A DNA stretch of 64,000 bases from G965213525 sp965213525 (GCA_965213525.1 OZ243889.1:1674001-1738000); one strand, 5' to 3'; shown: positions 1-9,220, counted from the stretch's first letter. Made by a program: numbers and translations. The notes: generated from the letters alone by a model not told the origin.

Positions 1-384
1 CAGCTGAGCCCAGCGGCCATCCGGCCCATCATCACCGAGATGGAGCGACGCCACCCCGGGGCGAGCCACCGGACCACCTCACCTCGAGACCCCCACCCCG
101 ATCATCGAGCGGCCGGGACGGCGGTGCTGGCGGCGTGGCGAGCCGGTGACGTCGTCGACTGCAGGTTCGTGGTGCCCTGGCCCCCTGACACCGCCGCTCC
201 TGACGGCACCACGTCCGTCGTCTTCGATGGACCGTCCCGGGCCGCCAAGCGAGCGGCGCTGGAGGCCTACCGGTCCTGGGACCCCGGCCGGGGTCGCTAC
301 GCAGTCGGCTGGCACAGCGTGCCGGACCTCATCCAGGCCCAGCATGACGACCCCGTCGAGCTCACCCACGGACCCGAGGCCTGA
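1..384 (+). CDS. PIG-L family deacetylase, C-terminal part (5' end outside window)
   Basis: The reading frame is open from the first base, so this is the tail of a longer gene. It contains HPDH at visible residues 32-35, which matches the HPDH motif of PIG-L/LmbE-type metal-dependent N-acetylglucosaminyl deacetylases. Further on, a KRAAL-x-AYRS segment resembles the usual C-terminal helix of that family. PIG-L enzymes remove acetyl groups from GlcNAc-containing substrates such as mycothiol or glycolipid precursors. The substrate cannot be told from this fragment. An internal ATG at position 40 could also start a short protein, but the motif spans the family's usual C-terminal region, so truncation by the window edge is more likely. 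Confidence 0.55.
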   Translation, partial: QLSPAAIRPIITEMERRHPGASHRTTSPRDPHPDHRAAGTAVLAAWRAGDVVDCRFVVPWPPDTAAPDGTTSVVFDGPSRAAKRAALEAYRSWDPGRGRYAVGWHSVPDLIQAQHDDPVELTHGPEA

Positions 385-415
385 GGACACCCCTGCCGAG
401 CCCCGGTGGCGGTGC

Positions 416-2515
416 TCAGACCGAGAAGGAAAGCGTCATGGAACCGGCGGCGATGTCAAGCACACCGAAGAAGGTTCCCGAATCGAGGAGCGCCACCGCC
501 GTGCTGCTCTCGGCCTCGAACACGCCGCTCACCGTCGATCGCCCCGCCGGGCCCGGGGGTTCGGCGACTTCGACGCTCAGGTCGGGCGGGCCCGAGGGCT
601 TGGATCGCGCCGGCGGCGGGGCGACGCCTGCTGAGGCACCAGGGGCTGGAGAGGTGGCCGGCGGTGACGAGGGCGCCGCCACTGAAGGCGGCTCCACCGT
701 GGACGTCGACGGGGCGGGCTCTGGCACGGCCCCTGTCGGCGGGTGCGTCGGGCCCGCCTGATCGTCGGCGGGCTGAACACGGTCCTCGAGAGCGATGGGA
801 TCTCCCCTCTCGGGCGGGTCGACCTGACCGTCGAGGCGGATCTCGACGATGTCGCCCGTGCGCAGCACCAGGGTCAGATGCCCTTGGAGCGCCAGAGGTG
901 CGCCCTCGGCTCGGGCCGAGAGCGTCATGCGCCCCGACATCTCACCGCTGATCGTGACCCCGCCGACGGCGAGGCTGGCCGGGCCCGCCAGCTCGACCTG
1001 CGCTCCGGCCTTGGACACCTCGAGCTGGGCGGTCTCGACGGACCCGGGCGAGCGCAGCGGCACGGACCCGCCGCCCGGCGGGGTCTCACCGAGCCCGCCC
1101 GATGTCGGTCCGCCGGCGTCGCGCCCAGGGTCCGACGGGGCGCTCGAGGTGGCGCCGTCACCCGGCGCCGCCAAGTCGTCACCCGCCGGCCGTTCGTCCC
1201 CGACCCCCGGTGAACCCACCGGCTCGCTCGCCGGCTCCACCCCCGGTGCGGACCCGGGTGCTGGCTGCCCAGACACCGGCATCGCAGGTGTAGGCGCCGA
1301 GCTTGGGGTTCGTCGAGGCTGCTGCTTGACCTCGCCGGGCTCGACGCCGGGGCGGCCTGCAGCGGCGACGTTGCGCCCCGGCGTCGCCGGGGGGCTGGTC
1401 GCCAGGGCCACGGGGCTACGGGTCAGCTCCGACGGGCCACCCTCTCGGGCCGGGGGCGCGGCGGTGCCGGGTTCGGCGGTGACGGGCGTCGCAGCTGTGG
1501 CCGCGGGACCCCGAGCGTCGGTCACGACGCGCTCGCCGGGGGCGTACAGGATGGTGTCAGGCCACTGCTGGGCCTCTGCTGCGATCCCGGCCTCCTGGTG
1601 GGCGTCGAGCAGCGCCGGGGCGGCCGGGGCGGCGGCAGCGGCCACGAGGCTGAGACCGACGACCGCCTTGGCCGCCAGGGGCACCGCCGCGGGGGCGGCG
1701 ACAGCGACGGCGGCCTGGGCGGACTCGGCGAGGGGCACGGCGCTGGCGACGAGCTGGGCGGCGGTGGGCGTCGCGGGCACCGCTGCGGGCACCACGTGGG
1801 CGACGGGGGCGAACGCCGAGCCGGCCTGGCCGATCGAGCCGGCCGCCCCGGCGCTGCTGTGGGTCACGCCGGCGAACGGGCCCTGGGCGAGGGCGGGGTC
1901 ACCTGGGCGCACCCGCCCGGCGGCCGCAGCCCCCTCCGGGCGGCGCAACCACGAACCGGCGACCAGTGCGGGCACGGCGGCGACCCCCCGAACGATCTGG
2001 CGCAGCACCCTGGTCGCCCGGCTCACCCGGGCTCGAGCGTTCTGCTCGGTGATGCCAGCCCTGCGGGCCACCTCGTCATAGGACAGCCCGTGCAGGACCC
2101 GCAGGACCAGCGCCTCTCGGTACTCAGGGGACAGGTCATCGAAGGCATCGGCCAGGCGCGGGTCGACGAGACGATCGGTGAGCACCTCGTCGGCGCCGGG
2201 GAAGGGGCGATCGACGTCGGTGAGGGCGACCGCCCGGTCCACCTTGGTGCGCTCGCGGGACCGGCGGGCGACCTCGTCGAAACAGACGTTGGCGAGGATG
2301 GTGTGCAGCCACGGCCGGGGGTCATCACCGACGAAGCGGTGCTGGGCCTTGTGGGCTCGCAGGAAGGTCTCCTGGACGGCGTCCTCGGCGGCGGCGAGGT
2401 CGCCGAGGCGCCGGGCCGCCGAGCGGAGCAGGGGAAGTTGGTAGCGCCGGACGGCGTCGCTCAGATCGAGTCCGCCGAGGCGGGGGACGGGGTCGTCGTC
2501 TGCGGTGATCGCCAC
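416..2515 (-). CDS. ECF-like RNA polymerase sigma factor with long C-terminal extension
   Basis: Residues ~20-90 form sigma region 2 (DAVQETFLRAH, then RPWLHTILANVCFDEVARR). Residues ~125-175 form region 4, a helix-turn-helix (SPEYREALVLRVLHGLSYDEVA). After the sigma domains come about 500 extra residues: an Ala/Val-rich hydrophobic stretch near residue 230 that could cross the membrane, a long Pro/Gly/Ala-rich linker, and two beta-rich segments near the end (VELAGPASLAVGGVTISGEM and the last ~40 residues). The GTG start at 2515 was chosen because a GGAAGGGGG Shine-Dalgarno lies about 8 nt upstream; the frame stays open far upstream only as the shadow of the neighbouring transporter gene. No anti-sigma gene is adjacent, so the extension may regulate the sigma domain in cis. 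That role is inferred. Confidence 0.85.
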   Translation of the reverse strand: MAITADDDPVPRLGGLDLSDAVRRYQLPLLRSAARRLGDLAAAEDAVQETFLRAHKAQHRFVGDDPRPWLHTILANVCFDEVARRSRERTKVDRAVALTDVDRPFPGADEVLTDRLVDPRLADAFDDLSPEYREALVLRVLHGLSYDEVARRAGITEQNARARVSRATRVLRQIVRGVAAVPALVAGSWLRRPEGAAAAGRVRPGDPALAQGPFAGVTHSSAGAAGSIGQAGSAFAPVAHVVPAAVPATPTAAQLVASAVPLAESAQAAVAVAAPAAVPLAAKAVVGLSLVAAAAAPAAPALLDAHQEAGIAAEAQQWPDTILYAPGERVVTDARGPAATAATPVTAEPGTAAPPAREGGPSELTRSPVALATSPPATPGRNVAAAGRPGVEPGEVKQQPRRTPSSAPTPAMPVSGQPAPGSAPGVEPASEPVGSPGVGDERPAGDDLAAPGDGATSSAPSDPGRDAGGPTSGGLGETPPGGGSVPLRSPGSVETAQLEVSKAGAQVELAGPASLAVGGVTISGEMSGRMTLSARAEGAPLALQGHLTLVLRTGDIVEIRLDGQVDPPERGDPIALEDRVQPADDQAGPTHPPTGAVPEPAPSTSTVEPPSVAAPSSPPATSPAPGASAGVAPPPARSKPSGPPDLSVEVAEPPGPAGRSTVSGVFEAESSTAVALLDSGTFFGVLDIAAGSMTLSFSV

Positions 2516-2770
2516 CGAACTGCCCCCTTCCGTCAGCGGAGGCTCCGGCCGGGCCACCGCCGGTGAGCGTACTGGCCCCTCACGGGACCGCCAGGGCGCG
2601 ACCAGATCGACGTCGAAGGGGCGTGACCACCTGGTCACCGGGGTCCCACCGACCCCACGACGCCCAGGGCATGGTTGCGGTGGCCCCAGGGTCGAGCTCA
2701 CCCCGGCCGTGCGGTGCCGTCGGAGCGGAGCGGGTGTGGCCACCGCTGGGGTCGATGCGAGAGTGGGCCG

Positions 2771-4228
2771 GTGAACGAGGCGTGGAGCAGTGACCGGGCC
2801 GTCGCTGACCGCGCAGCCGGCGACGAACGGCCCCCGGGTGCCACCGCGCCCGACCCGGGGTCGCCAGCCGGTCCGACGCACCCCGGGCGGGCCCTGGTGG
2901 TGGGGCTCGTCATGGCGATCACGTTGATCGGCCTCGAGCTGCTCGGCATCGCTGCGGCCATGCCGGTCATCACCACCGAGCTCGACGGTGACGCGCTCTA
3001 CGGGGCGGTGTTCTCGGCCTTCGCCCTGGCCCAGGTCGTAGCGATCGCCGTCGCCGGGCACCTCGCCGACCGCCGCTCGATCGCCCGCACCTTCGCCGTC
3101 GGACTCGGGTTGCTCACCGTCGGTCTCTGCCTCGCCGCCGCCGCCCCGACCATGGAGCTGCTCGTCGGCGCCCGCGTCGTCCAGGGGCTCGGTGCCGGCA
3201 CCGTCAGCACCGTGGTGTTCGTGGCGGTCAACCGAGCCTTCGGACCCGAGCGTCGCCCGACCGTGCTCGCCCTGGTGTCCGCAGCCTGGGTGGCCCCGGC
3301 GTTGGTGGCCCCGCCGGTGGCCGGGTTCCTCGCCGAGGAGCTGAGCTGGCGGTGGGTGTTCGCCGGCATCGTGCCCGTCGTCCCCGTCGTCGCCGGCCTC
3401 ACGTTGGGACCGCTGTCTCGGCTCGACACGGCGCGACGACCCATCGCCCTCGGGCGCCCTGTGGGTGACGGGCTCTTGGTCGCGGCGGGCATCGGCCTCG
3501 CCCAGGTGGGGCTGTCGAGGGGCTCGGCGTTGTCGTTGGTCGTCGTCGCCCCGGTAGGGGTGGCGCTGGCCGTGGTGGGCTTGCGCCGCCTGTTGCCGGC
3601 GTCGACCCTCACGCCGCGGACCCCGCTGGGGGCTGCGGTGTGGGTCAAGCTGCTCGTCGGCGCCGGGTTCTTCGGATCGGACTACTTCATCCCCGAGGCC
3701 CTGACCGAGATCCACGGGCTCGCCGCGACCCGGGCGGGTCTCACGCTCACCGCCGGCTCGGTCGCCTGGACGATCGGGTCGGTGGTGCAGGCCCGCACGG
3801 TCGGCCGGTTCGGCCCCCGGCGCCTGGCCCGATCCGGCATCGTGGTGCTGGCGGCCGGGGTGACGGCCCTGGCCGGCATGCTCGACTCCGACCTGGCGTG
3901 GTGGTGGGCGCTGGTCGTGTGGTCGATCGCCCCCATCGGGATGGGACTGGCGTTCAACTCGGCCAACGCCACCGCCATGGACCACGCCCGCACCGGTGAG
4001 GAGGGGCAGGTCTCGACGGCGCTCAGCCTCGCCGACGTGATCGGCGTGGCCGTCGCCGCCGGCGTCGGCGGGGCCGTCCTCGCCAACGGCGAGCGGGAGG
4101 CCTGGCCCATCGCCGAGGCCATCGGCATCATCGGCGTGCTGATGCTGGCCTCGTTGCTCACCGCCTCGGTGGTCGCCCGACGTCTTCCGACCGGGCCGGG
4201 CCCGGGGGCCGATGGGGTCGCGACCTGA
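2771..4228 (+). CDS. MFS transporter (DHA2-like drug/efflux type)
   Basis: About 485 residues with a cytoplasmic N-terminus followed by 12 or more hydrophobic segments. Segment 1 begins at LVVGLVMAITLIGLELLGIAAAMPVI, and the next loop has ADRRSIARTFAVG, the MFS loop 2-3 pattern. Later, RVVQGLGAGTVSTVVFVAVNRAF resembles the antiporter motif C region of multidrug MFS proteins. The substrate is unknown. The gene is divergent from the sigma-factor gene, with 255 bp between starts that hold no other gene. The GTG at 2771 follows a weak purine stretch (GAGAGTGGG). An in-frame ATG at 2675 exists but would add a non-membrane arginine-rich leader. Confidence 0.8.
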   Translation: MNEAWSSDRAVADRAAGDERPPGATAPDPGSPAGPTHPGRALVVGLVMAITLIGLELLGIAAAMPVITTELDGDALYGAVFSAFALAQVVAIAVAGHLADRRSIARTFAVGLGLLTVGLCLAAAAPTMELLVGARVVQGLGAGTVSTVVFVAVNRAFGPERRPTVLALVSAAWVAPALVAPPVAGFLAEELSWRWVFAGIVPVVPVVAGLTLGPLSRLDTARRPIALGRPVGDGLLVAAGIGLAQVGLSRGSALSLVVVAPVGVALAVVGLRRLLPASTLTPRTPLGAAVWVKLLVGAGFFGSDYFIPEALTEIHGLAATRAGLTLTAGSVAWTIGSVVQARTVGRFGPRRLARSGIVVLAAGVTALAGMLDSDLAWWWALVVWSIAPIGMGLAFNSANATAMDHARTGEEGQVSTALSLADVIGVAVAAGVGGAVLANGEREAWPIAEAIGIIGVLMLASLLTASVVARRLPTGPGPGADGVAT

Positions 4229-4234
4229 GCGTGC

Positions 4235-5128
4235 TCAGGGCGTCGGGATCGTCAGCTCCTGGGTGACGTCGTTCACCGGCGCGAACAGGTCGCCTCGTTC
4301 GGTGACCCGCACGGCGACGGCGTCGGCGTCAAAGACCAGATCGTCGGCGTGTCGGGCGTCGGCGACCTCGTCCCAGCTCACCGGCGTCGACACCGTGGGC
4401 CGGGTGCGGCCCCGCAGGGAGTAGACGCCGACGGTGGTCTTGTGGTGGGAGTTCTGGCTCCAGTCGACCAGCACCTTGCCCGGACGCAGCGCCCTGGTCA
4501 TGTCGGTCAGCACGAGCTCGGGGCGGCGCCGCTCCATCAGCTGCCCGAGCGCCAGGGCGAACGACGACGTCTGGTCGTAGGTGACCCCCTCGACGTTGAG
4601 GGGCACGTAGACCTGGAGGCCCTTGGACCCCGACGTCTTGGCCGCTGCGACCAGGCCGAGGGCGTCGAGCACCTCGCCGAGCTCGAGAGCGACCTGGCAG
4701 CAGGTGATGACGTCTGCGGGAGGGCCGGGGTCCAGATCGAGCACCACGGTCGTCGGTCGATCGAGGTCCTCGGCTCGGGCCATGGGGACGTGCACCTCCA
4801 GGGCGGCGTGCTGACCCGCCCAGGCCAACGCCGCCGCCTCTTGCAGCACACACGAGCGCACCCCGCCGGGCCCCTCGGCCCGAGGCACCCACCCAGGAGC
4901 GTGCTCCGGGCAGTTCTTCTCGTAGAAGCCCTCTGCTTCCACGCCGTTCGGCCAACGGCGGAACGTGAGGGGTCGCCCAGCCAGGTGGGGAACCATGGCG
5001 TCGGCGACCGCCACGTAGTAGGCGATCACCTCGGCCTTGGTGGTGCCCGTCTGGGGGTACAGCACCTTGTCGAGGTTGGTGAGGCGCAGGCGGCGCCCGC
5101 CGATCGCGAACTCCGACGGCCCGGCCAC
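4235..5128 (-). CDS. ligD-pol: LigD-type NHEJ polymerase/primase domain protein
   Basis: The protein matches the LigD PolDom (archaeo-eukaryotic primase fold), which adds ribonucleotides at double-strand breaks before sealing. The metal-binding pair D131 and D133 lies in VVLDLDPGP. The nucleotide-binding SGSKGLQVYVP motif spans 167-176, and the third catalytic aspartate is D222 in LVDWSQN. At 297 aa it is a stand-alone polymerase domain, without the ligase or nuclease domains of full LigD. The GTG start at 5128 lies 8 nt after the ku stop, so it is co-transcribed and probably translationally coupled with ku. The ligase domain is a separate gene just upstream in the same direction. Confidence 0.93.
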   Translation of the reverse strand: MAGPSEFAIGGRRLRLTNLDKVLYPQTGTTKAEVIAYYVAVADAMVPHLAGRPLTFRRWPNGVEAEGFYEKNCPEHAPGWVPRAEGPGGVRSCVLQEAAALAWAGQHAALEVHVPMARAEDLDRPTTVVLDLDPGPPADVITCCQVALELGEVLDALGLVAAAKTSGSKGLQVYVPLNVEGVTYDQTSSFALALGQLMERRRPELVLTDMTRALRPGKVLVDWSQNSHHKTTVGVYSLRGRTRPTVSTPVSWDEVADARHADDLVFDADAVAVRVTERGDLFAPVNDVTQELTIPTP

Positions 5129-5136
5129 GACGTCGC

Positions 5137-6051
5137 TCAGGTGCCCGTGGCCGCCACGGGCTCGTCGGCCGCCTCGTCGTCGAGCGCACCCGAAGCCCCG
5201 GCCGAACCGTTCGTGGCGGCGCCAGCACCGCCGGGCGTACCCGTGGCGGCGCCGGCGCTGGTGCGAGACGCCTTGGCCGCAGCGACGCTGGCCTCCAAGG
5301 CGGCGAGCAGATCGACGACCTTGTCCTCGCTGGGCGCGGCGGTGGTTGCCGCCACCGATTCGTCGCCGGCGGCCTTGGCCCGCAGCATCGACACCAGCTC
5401 CTCGCGATGGGTGTCCCGGAAGGCGGCGTGATCGAAGCTCGTGACGAGCTGCTCGATCAACTGATCGGCCATGGCTAGCTCGGCGTCACTGACCGCGACG
5501 TCAGCGAGGCCGCCCAGCCCGTCGACCTCGGCGGGTGACACGACCTCGTCGGCCCACACCAGCGTGCAGACGTCGAGCTTGCCGTGGTTGGGCCTGATGG
5601 CGGCGAGGTGCTGCTTGGACGAGCGCACGAAGGTGGCGATCGCCACGCGGCCGCTGCGCTCCAGCGCGCCCATCAACAGGGCGTACGCCTTCTCGAAGCC
5701 CTCGTCAGGAGCGGCGTAGTGCGCCTGGTCCCACAACACGGGGTCGATCTCGTCGAGCTCGACGAACGCCTCGATGGTGACGGCCCGACCGCCCTTGGGG
5801 CTCATGGCCTCGAGCTCTTCGTCGGTGATCACGACGTAGTTGCCCTTGGAGGCCTCCCACGCCTTGACGATGTGGTCGTTGGGGACCTCGTCGCCGGTGT
5901 CAGCCGCCACCTTCTTGTAGCGGATCCGTGAGTGCGAGCGCTCGTCGAGCTGGTTGAAGCGGACGCTCTTGCGGGACACGGCGTTGTAGAGCTTCACGGG
6001 GATGGTCACCAGACCGAAGCTGATCGCCCCGCTCCACACCGCTCTTGGCAT
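5137..6051 (-). CDS. ku: Ku, NHEJ DNA end-binding protein
   Basis: The start MPRAVWSGAISFGLVTIPVKLY is the hallmark of bacterial Ku. The core Ku fold runs to about residue 255, and a low-complexity Ala/Gly/Thr tail of about 45 residues follows. Ku homodimers thread onto DNA ends and recruit the LigD polymerase and ligase. The ATG at 6051 was chosen over an upstream in-frame start because a good Shine-Dalgarno (AAAGGCGAG) precedes it and the conserved N-terminus begins exactly there. The gene lies between the NHEJ ligase (upstream) and polymerase (downstream, 8-nt gap). Confidence 0.95.
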   Translation of the reverse strand: MPRAVWSGAISFGLVTIPVKLYNAVSRKSVRFNQLDERSHSRIRYKKVAADTGDEVPNDHIVKAWEASKGNYVVITDEELEAMSPKGGRAVTIEAFVELDEIDPVLWDQAHYAAPDEGFEKAYALLMGALERSGRVAIATFVRSSKQHLAAIRPNHGKLDVCTLVWADEVVSPAEVDGLGGLADVAVSDAELAMADQLIEQLVTSFDHAAFRDTHREELVSMLRAKAAGDESVAATTAAPSEDKVVDLLAALEASVAAAKASRTSAGAATGTPGGAGAATNGSAGASGALDDEAADEPVAATGT

Positions 6052-6135
6052 CGTCTCGCCTTTCGCCGCTGCGCCCGCCTCATCGACGGGCTCGTTCCCA
6101 GACGAGGTCCGGGCGACACCCCGCCCCACCGACGC

Positions 6136-7077
6136 TCACCCGGGGGGTTCGTCCACCACCCTCAGGAACGAGGGGTGGCGCAAGACGCCGTCGTTGGTCC
6201 ACTCACCGTAACGGACCTCCACGACCATCGACGGACGCACGGGCCGCAGGCTTGGTCCGGGGTGCCCCGCAACGAAGGGCGACCGGTCGGCGGCGGCGGC
6301 GGTGAGGCGGCGGTGCAGGTCGGCCAGGGTGCGGTCGTCGAAGCCGGTGCCCACCCGGCCGACGAAGCGCAACCGGTCGGGGCGGTCGTCGCCGATCACC
6401 TGGCCGAGCGCCAACGCGCCGAGGGACCCGGCGCGCCGGCCCTCCCCCGGGAACCAGCCGCCGACGACGAAGTCGTCTCGCCGGTCGACCTTGACCTTGC
6501 GCCACGCCGACGATCGGCGTCCCGGCCGGTACGTGCTGTCCGAGCGCTTGCAGAGCACGCCTTCGAGGTCGGCGTCTCGGGCCGCAGCCATCAGGCCGGC
6601 GGGGTCGTCGTTGGTCGGCGAGATGCGCCAGCTCGGCCCCGGGGTCACCAGCGCTTCGAGCAACCGCCGCCGCTCGGACAGGGCGAGGTCGAAGGTGGCC
6701 TGACCGTCGACCTCGAGCAGGTCGAAGATCATCAGGGTGGCTGCCAGCCCGCCGTCGGCGAGGCGACGGGCCTGGCCCTCGTCGCTCACGTGCATCCGCT
6801 GGGCCACGGCGCCGAACGAGGGCCGCCCGCTGGCGTCGAGCACGACCACCTCGCCGTCGATCACCGCGTCGGCGCCGCCGAGGGCGTCGGGCAGGCCGGC
6901 CAGCTCGGGCCACGCTGCGGTGCGGTCGATCAGGTTGCGGCTCCACAGGCGGTGGCGGCCCTCGGCGGTGCGGACCACGGCGCGCACCCCGTCCCACTTG
7001 ATCTCCACCGACCAGCCCCCGGGGTCAGCGGGTAGCTCGCCGGGCACGGCCAGCATCGGGGCGATCGGACCTCGCAC
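6136..7077 (-). CDS. ATP-dependent DNA ligase (LigD ligase domain/LigC type)
   Basis: The adenylation motif is EIKWDGVRA, with the nucleotidyl-accepting lysine near residue 27. The other nucleotidyltransferase motifs are present: IDGEVVVLD, MIFDLLEVDG, EGVLCKR and WRKVKV. An OB-fold follows in the last ~100 residues. At 313 aa it is the size of an isolated LigD ligase module. It is the first gene of the ligase-Ku-polymerase set, and 84 nt separate it from ku. The GTG at 7077 is preceded by GAGGAGG at about -11. It probably seals breaks bridged by the neighbouring Ku. Confidence 0.92.
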   Translation of the reverse strand: MRGPIAPMLAVPGELPADPGGWSVEIKWDGVRAVVRTAEGRHRLWSRNLIDRTAAWPELAGLPDALGGADAVIDGEVVVLDASGRPSFGAVAQRMHVSDEGQARRLADGGLAATLMIFDLLEVDGQATFDLALSERRRLLEALVTPGPSWRISPTNDDPAGLMAAARDADLEGVLCKRSDSTYRPGRRSSAWRKVKVDRRDDFVVGGWFPGEGRRAGSLGALALGQVIGDDRPDRLRFVGRVGTGFDDRTLADLHRRLTAAAADRSPFVAGHPGPSLRPVRPSMVVEVRYGEWTNDGVLRHPSFLRVVDEPPG

Positions 7078-7170
7078 GGACGTGTTGCCTCCTCGGTGTC
7101 GAGGGCCGGCCCGGGTTCACCAGCCCTGGGCGACCCGGCCGCAGCTGGGCGTGGTGGTGGCCGGTCCGGC

Positions 7171-8052
7171 TCAGGCCAGGACGGCTCGGGCGACGAGGTC
7201 GGTGCCAAAGGCGGTGAGGATGGCCAGGTACAGCAGCCCGGTGGCGGCCATGACCGCCGAGTAGGCGCGCTCTCGCAACGCGGCCCGGGTGACGACGACG
7301 AGCACGATCGTGCTGATGGCGCAGGCGACCCAGAACCACCCGAGCATGCCGTTGTAGCCATCGACGATGGTGCCGTCGAGCACCGACACCATGCCGGTGG
7401 GCACGAGCAGCGCCGCCACCTCGAAGGGCCAGACGCACCCGGTCCAGCGCACGAGCTCGAGCAGTGGCCCCCGTTGCAGGCCCGGCTGCACCAGGTACCA
7501 GTGGCCCAGCAACATGGCGTCGGTGACCGCCCCCAAGAACAGCGCCCCGACCACCAACCGCACCAGGGCCAACGCCGGTTCGGCGGTGTCGATCGCCGCC
7601 ACCGCCACGAACGACATGCCGATGCCGGCAGCGACCAGGTCGAGGACGGGCGGGAACTCGAGGCGGCCGGGCCCGTCGGAGCCGCCGGGCCGGGTGGCGT
7701 CGTCGGGCCCGGCGGTGATGCTGCGCTCGATGCCGGTCATGGCGGCGACCCGGGCGGTGCGCCGGTCGTGATCGGCGCGCCGCCCCGAGACGCCGGCCGA
7801 GCGGCGGGCGACCGACACCACGAGGGCGACGGCCACGGCCACCGCAAAGGCCGCGATGCCGGCGTCGCGGACCGTGGACGGATCCCATCGACGCCCGGCG
7901 ACCAGGGCCAGGACGGCGAGGGAGAGGTACGTGCCCCGCAGCAGCCAGCCGTAGCCGAGTGACACGGTGCGGTGCCGGGTCGTCACCCAGCAGAAGACCA
8001 TGCCGCCCGCTGACCACTGCAACAGCACGGTGGCGGCGTCGAGCTCGATCAC
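7171..8052 (-). CDS. Polytopic membrane protein of unknown function
   Basis: No family was recognised with confidence. The 293-residue protein has about eight hydrophobic segments in two groups, split by a charged and Gly/Pro-rich cytoplasmic loop near residues 85-135. Tryptophans and tyrosines are frequent, for example GHWYLVQPGLQRGP and GWFWVACAIS. It lies between the NHEJ ligase and the M24 peptidase on the same strand, with gaps of 93 and 39 nt, so it may share their transcript, but the context does not suggest a role. The GTG at 8052 has no strong Shine-Dalgarno. Confidence 0.7.
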   Translation of the reverse strand: MIELDAATVLLQWSAGGMVFCWVTTRHRTVSLGYGWLLRGTYLSLAVLALVAGRRWDPSTVRDAGIAAFAVAVAVALVVSVARRSAGVSGRRADHDRRTARVAAMTGIERSITAGPDDATRPGGSDGPGRLEFPPVLDLVAAGIGMSFVAVAAIDTAEPALALVRLVVGALFLGAVTDAMLLGHWYLVQPGLQRGPLLELVRWTGCVWPFEVAALLVPTGMVSVLDGTIVDGYNGMLGWFWVACAISTIVLVVVTRAALRERAYSAVMAATGLLYLAILTAFGTDLVARAVLA

Positions 8053-8091
8053 GTGCGGTGGGGGTCGGAGGTCGGGGCCGGCTGAGGTCGG

Positions 8092-9207
8092 CTAGGCGAG
8101 CACGGCGAGGCCGTGGTCGACGAGGTTGAGGGCCCGGGGGCCGTCGGGGGTGGCCACGACGATGTCTTCGATGCGCGCCCCCCAGCGGCCCGGCACGTAG
8201 ACGCCCGGCTCGACCGAGAAGGCGTGCCCGGCAGCCAGCGCGTCGTCGTTGCCCTCGACGATGTAGGGGTCCTCGTGGGCCTCGAGCCCGATGCCGTGAC
8301 CGGTGCGGTGGATGAAGTGGCGGGCCAGATCGCTCGCCTCGAGGGTCCGGCGGGCGACCCGGTCGATCTCCTGGGCGGGCGTGCCGACCGTGGCTGCGGC
8401 GACCGCGGCCCGCTGGGCTGCTTCGAGGGCGTCGTGCAGCTCGACGAACCCGGGCGGAGGGTCGCCGCAGAACACGTTGCGGGTGATGTCAGAGCAGTAG
8501 CCGTCGAGCGTGCCGCCGATGTCGAACAGCACGCTCTGGCCGGACTCGATGACGTGGGGCCCGGGGTGGTGGTGAGGGCTGGCGGCGTTGGGCCCGGCCG
8601 CCACGATGGCGAAGTTGACCTCGTCGTGGCCGGCCTCGAGCAGGGCCCGTGACACCTCGGCGGCCACCGCAGCCTCGGTGCGGCCCACCAGGGCGATCTC
8701 GCCGTCGCGCAGCTGCTGCTGCACGCGGTCCGCAGCGGCTGCTGCTGCGGCCAAGGCGGCGACCTCGGCATCGTCCTTGACGCTGCGCAGCGGGGAGATC
8801 ACCGCGCTCGCCCGGGAGAGCTCGAGCCCGGGCCGTCGGGCCAGCAGGTCGACGGCGAAGCCCGCCCAGGTCTGATCGCCGATCGCCGCACGTCGAGCCC
8901 CGCCCAGGCGGCGGTCGACCAGAGCGATCGGGTCCTCGGTCTCGGCCCAGGTGACCAGCTCGAACACCTCGGGCCGTTGGCGGACCCGGGCGGCTTCGAG
9001 CCCCGGCACGACCAGCGTGGGCAGACCGCCGCGATCGACCACGAGCATGGTCAACCGTTCGAGCGGCATCGCCCGGTAGCCGGTGAGGTAGGGCAGGTCG
9101 GCGCCGACCGACAACAGCACGGCGTCGACGCCCGTGTCGTCGAGGCGGGCCCGCACCCGGTCGATGCGGTCAGCCAGCACGGCGTCGTCGGGGCCGGTGT
9201 CGATCAC
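8092..9207 (-). CDS. M24 family metallopeptidase (Xaa-Pro aminopeptidase-like)
   Basis: The C-terminal pita-bread fold carries all five metal ligands: D229 in LFDIGG, D240 in CSDITR, H304 in HRTGHGIG, E333 in SVEPGVY and E347 in RIEDIV. The N-terminal ~120 residues form the creatinase-like domain. Together these indicate a dinuclear-metal aminopeptidase P or prolidase-type enzyme that cleaves X-Pro bonds. The frame is open further upstream to 9303. The GTG at 9207 was chosen because a -10 element TAGCGT lies exactly 7 nt before it, the leaderless spacing seen elsewhere in this window, and it gives a normal family length of 371 aa. Confidence 0.88.
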   Translation of the reverse strand: MIDTGPDDAVLADRIDRVRARLDDTGVDAVLLSVGADLPYLTGYRAMPLERLTMLVVDRGGLPTLVVPGLEAARVRQRPEVFELVTWAETEDPIALVDRRLGGARRAAIGDQTWAGFAVDLLARRPGLELSRASAVISPLRSVKDDAEVAALAAAAAAADRVQQQLRDGEIALVGRTEAAVAAEVSRALLEAGHDEVNFAIVAAGPNAASPHHHPGPHVIESGQSVLFDIGGTLDGYCSDITRNVFCGDPPPGFVELHDALEAAQRAAVAAATVGTPAQEIDRVARRTLEASDLARHFIHRTGHGIGLEAHEDPYIVEGNDDALAAGHAFSVEPGVYVPGRWGARIEDIVVATPDGPRALNLVDHGLAVLA

Positions 9208-9214
9208 CTGCTCG

Positions 9215-9220
9215 ACGCTA
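9215..9220 (-). promoter_or_regulatory. -10 element for the M24 peptidase (leaderless)
   Basis: TAGCGT within GGTAGCGTCG lies 7 nt before the GTG at 9207. It matches the actinobacterial TAnnnT -10 consensus and predicts transcription starting at or next to the start codon. Confidence 0.5.

Noticed and set aside
2516..3985. Upstream continuation of the sigma-factor frame on the minus strand (total 1189 codons)
   Set aside because: It lies antisense to a clear MFS gene, has no sigma-like content, and a good ribosome-binding site marks the start at 2515.
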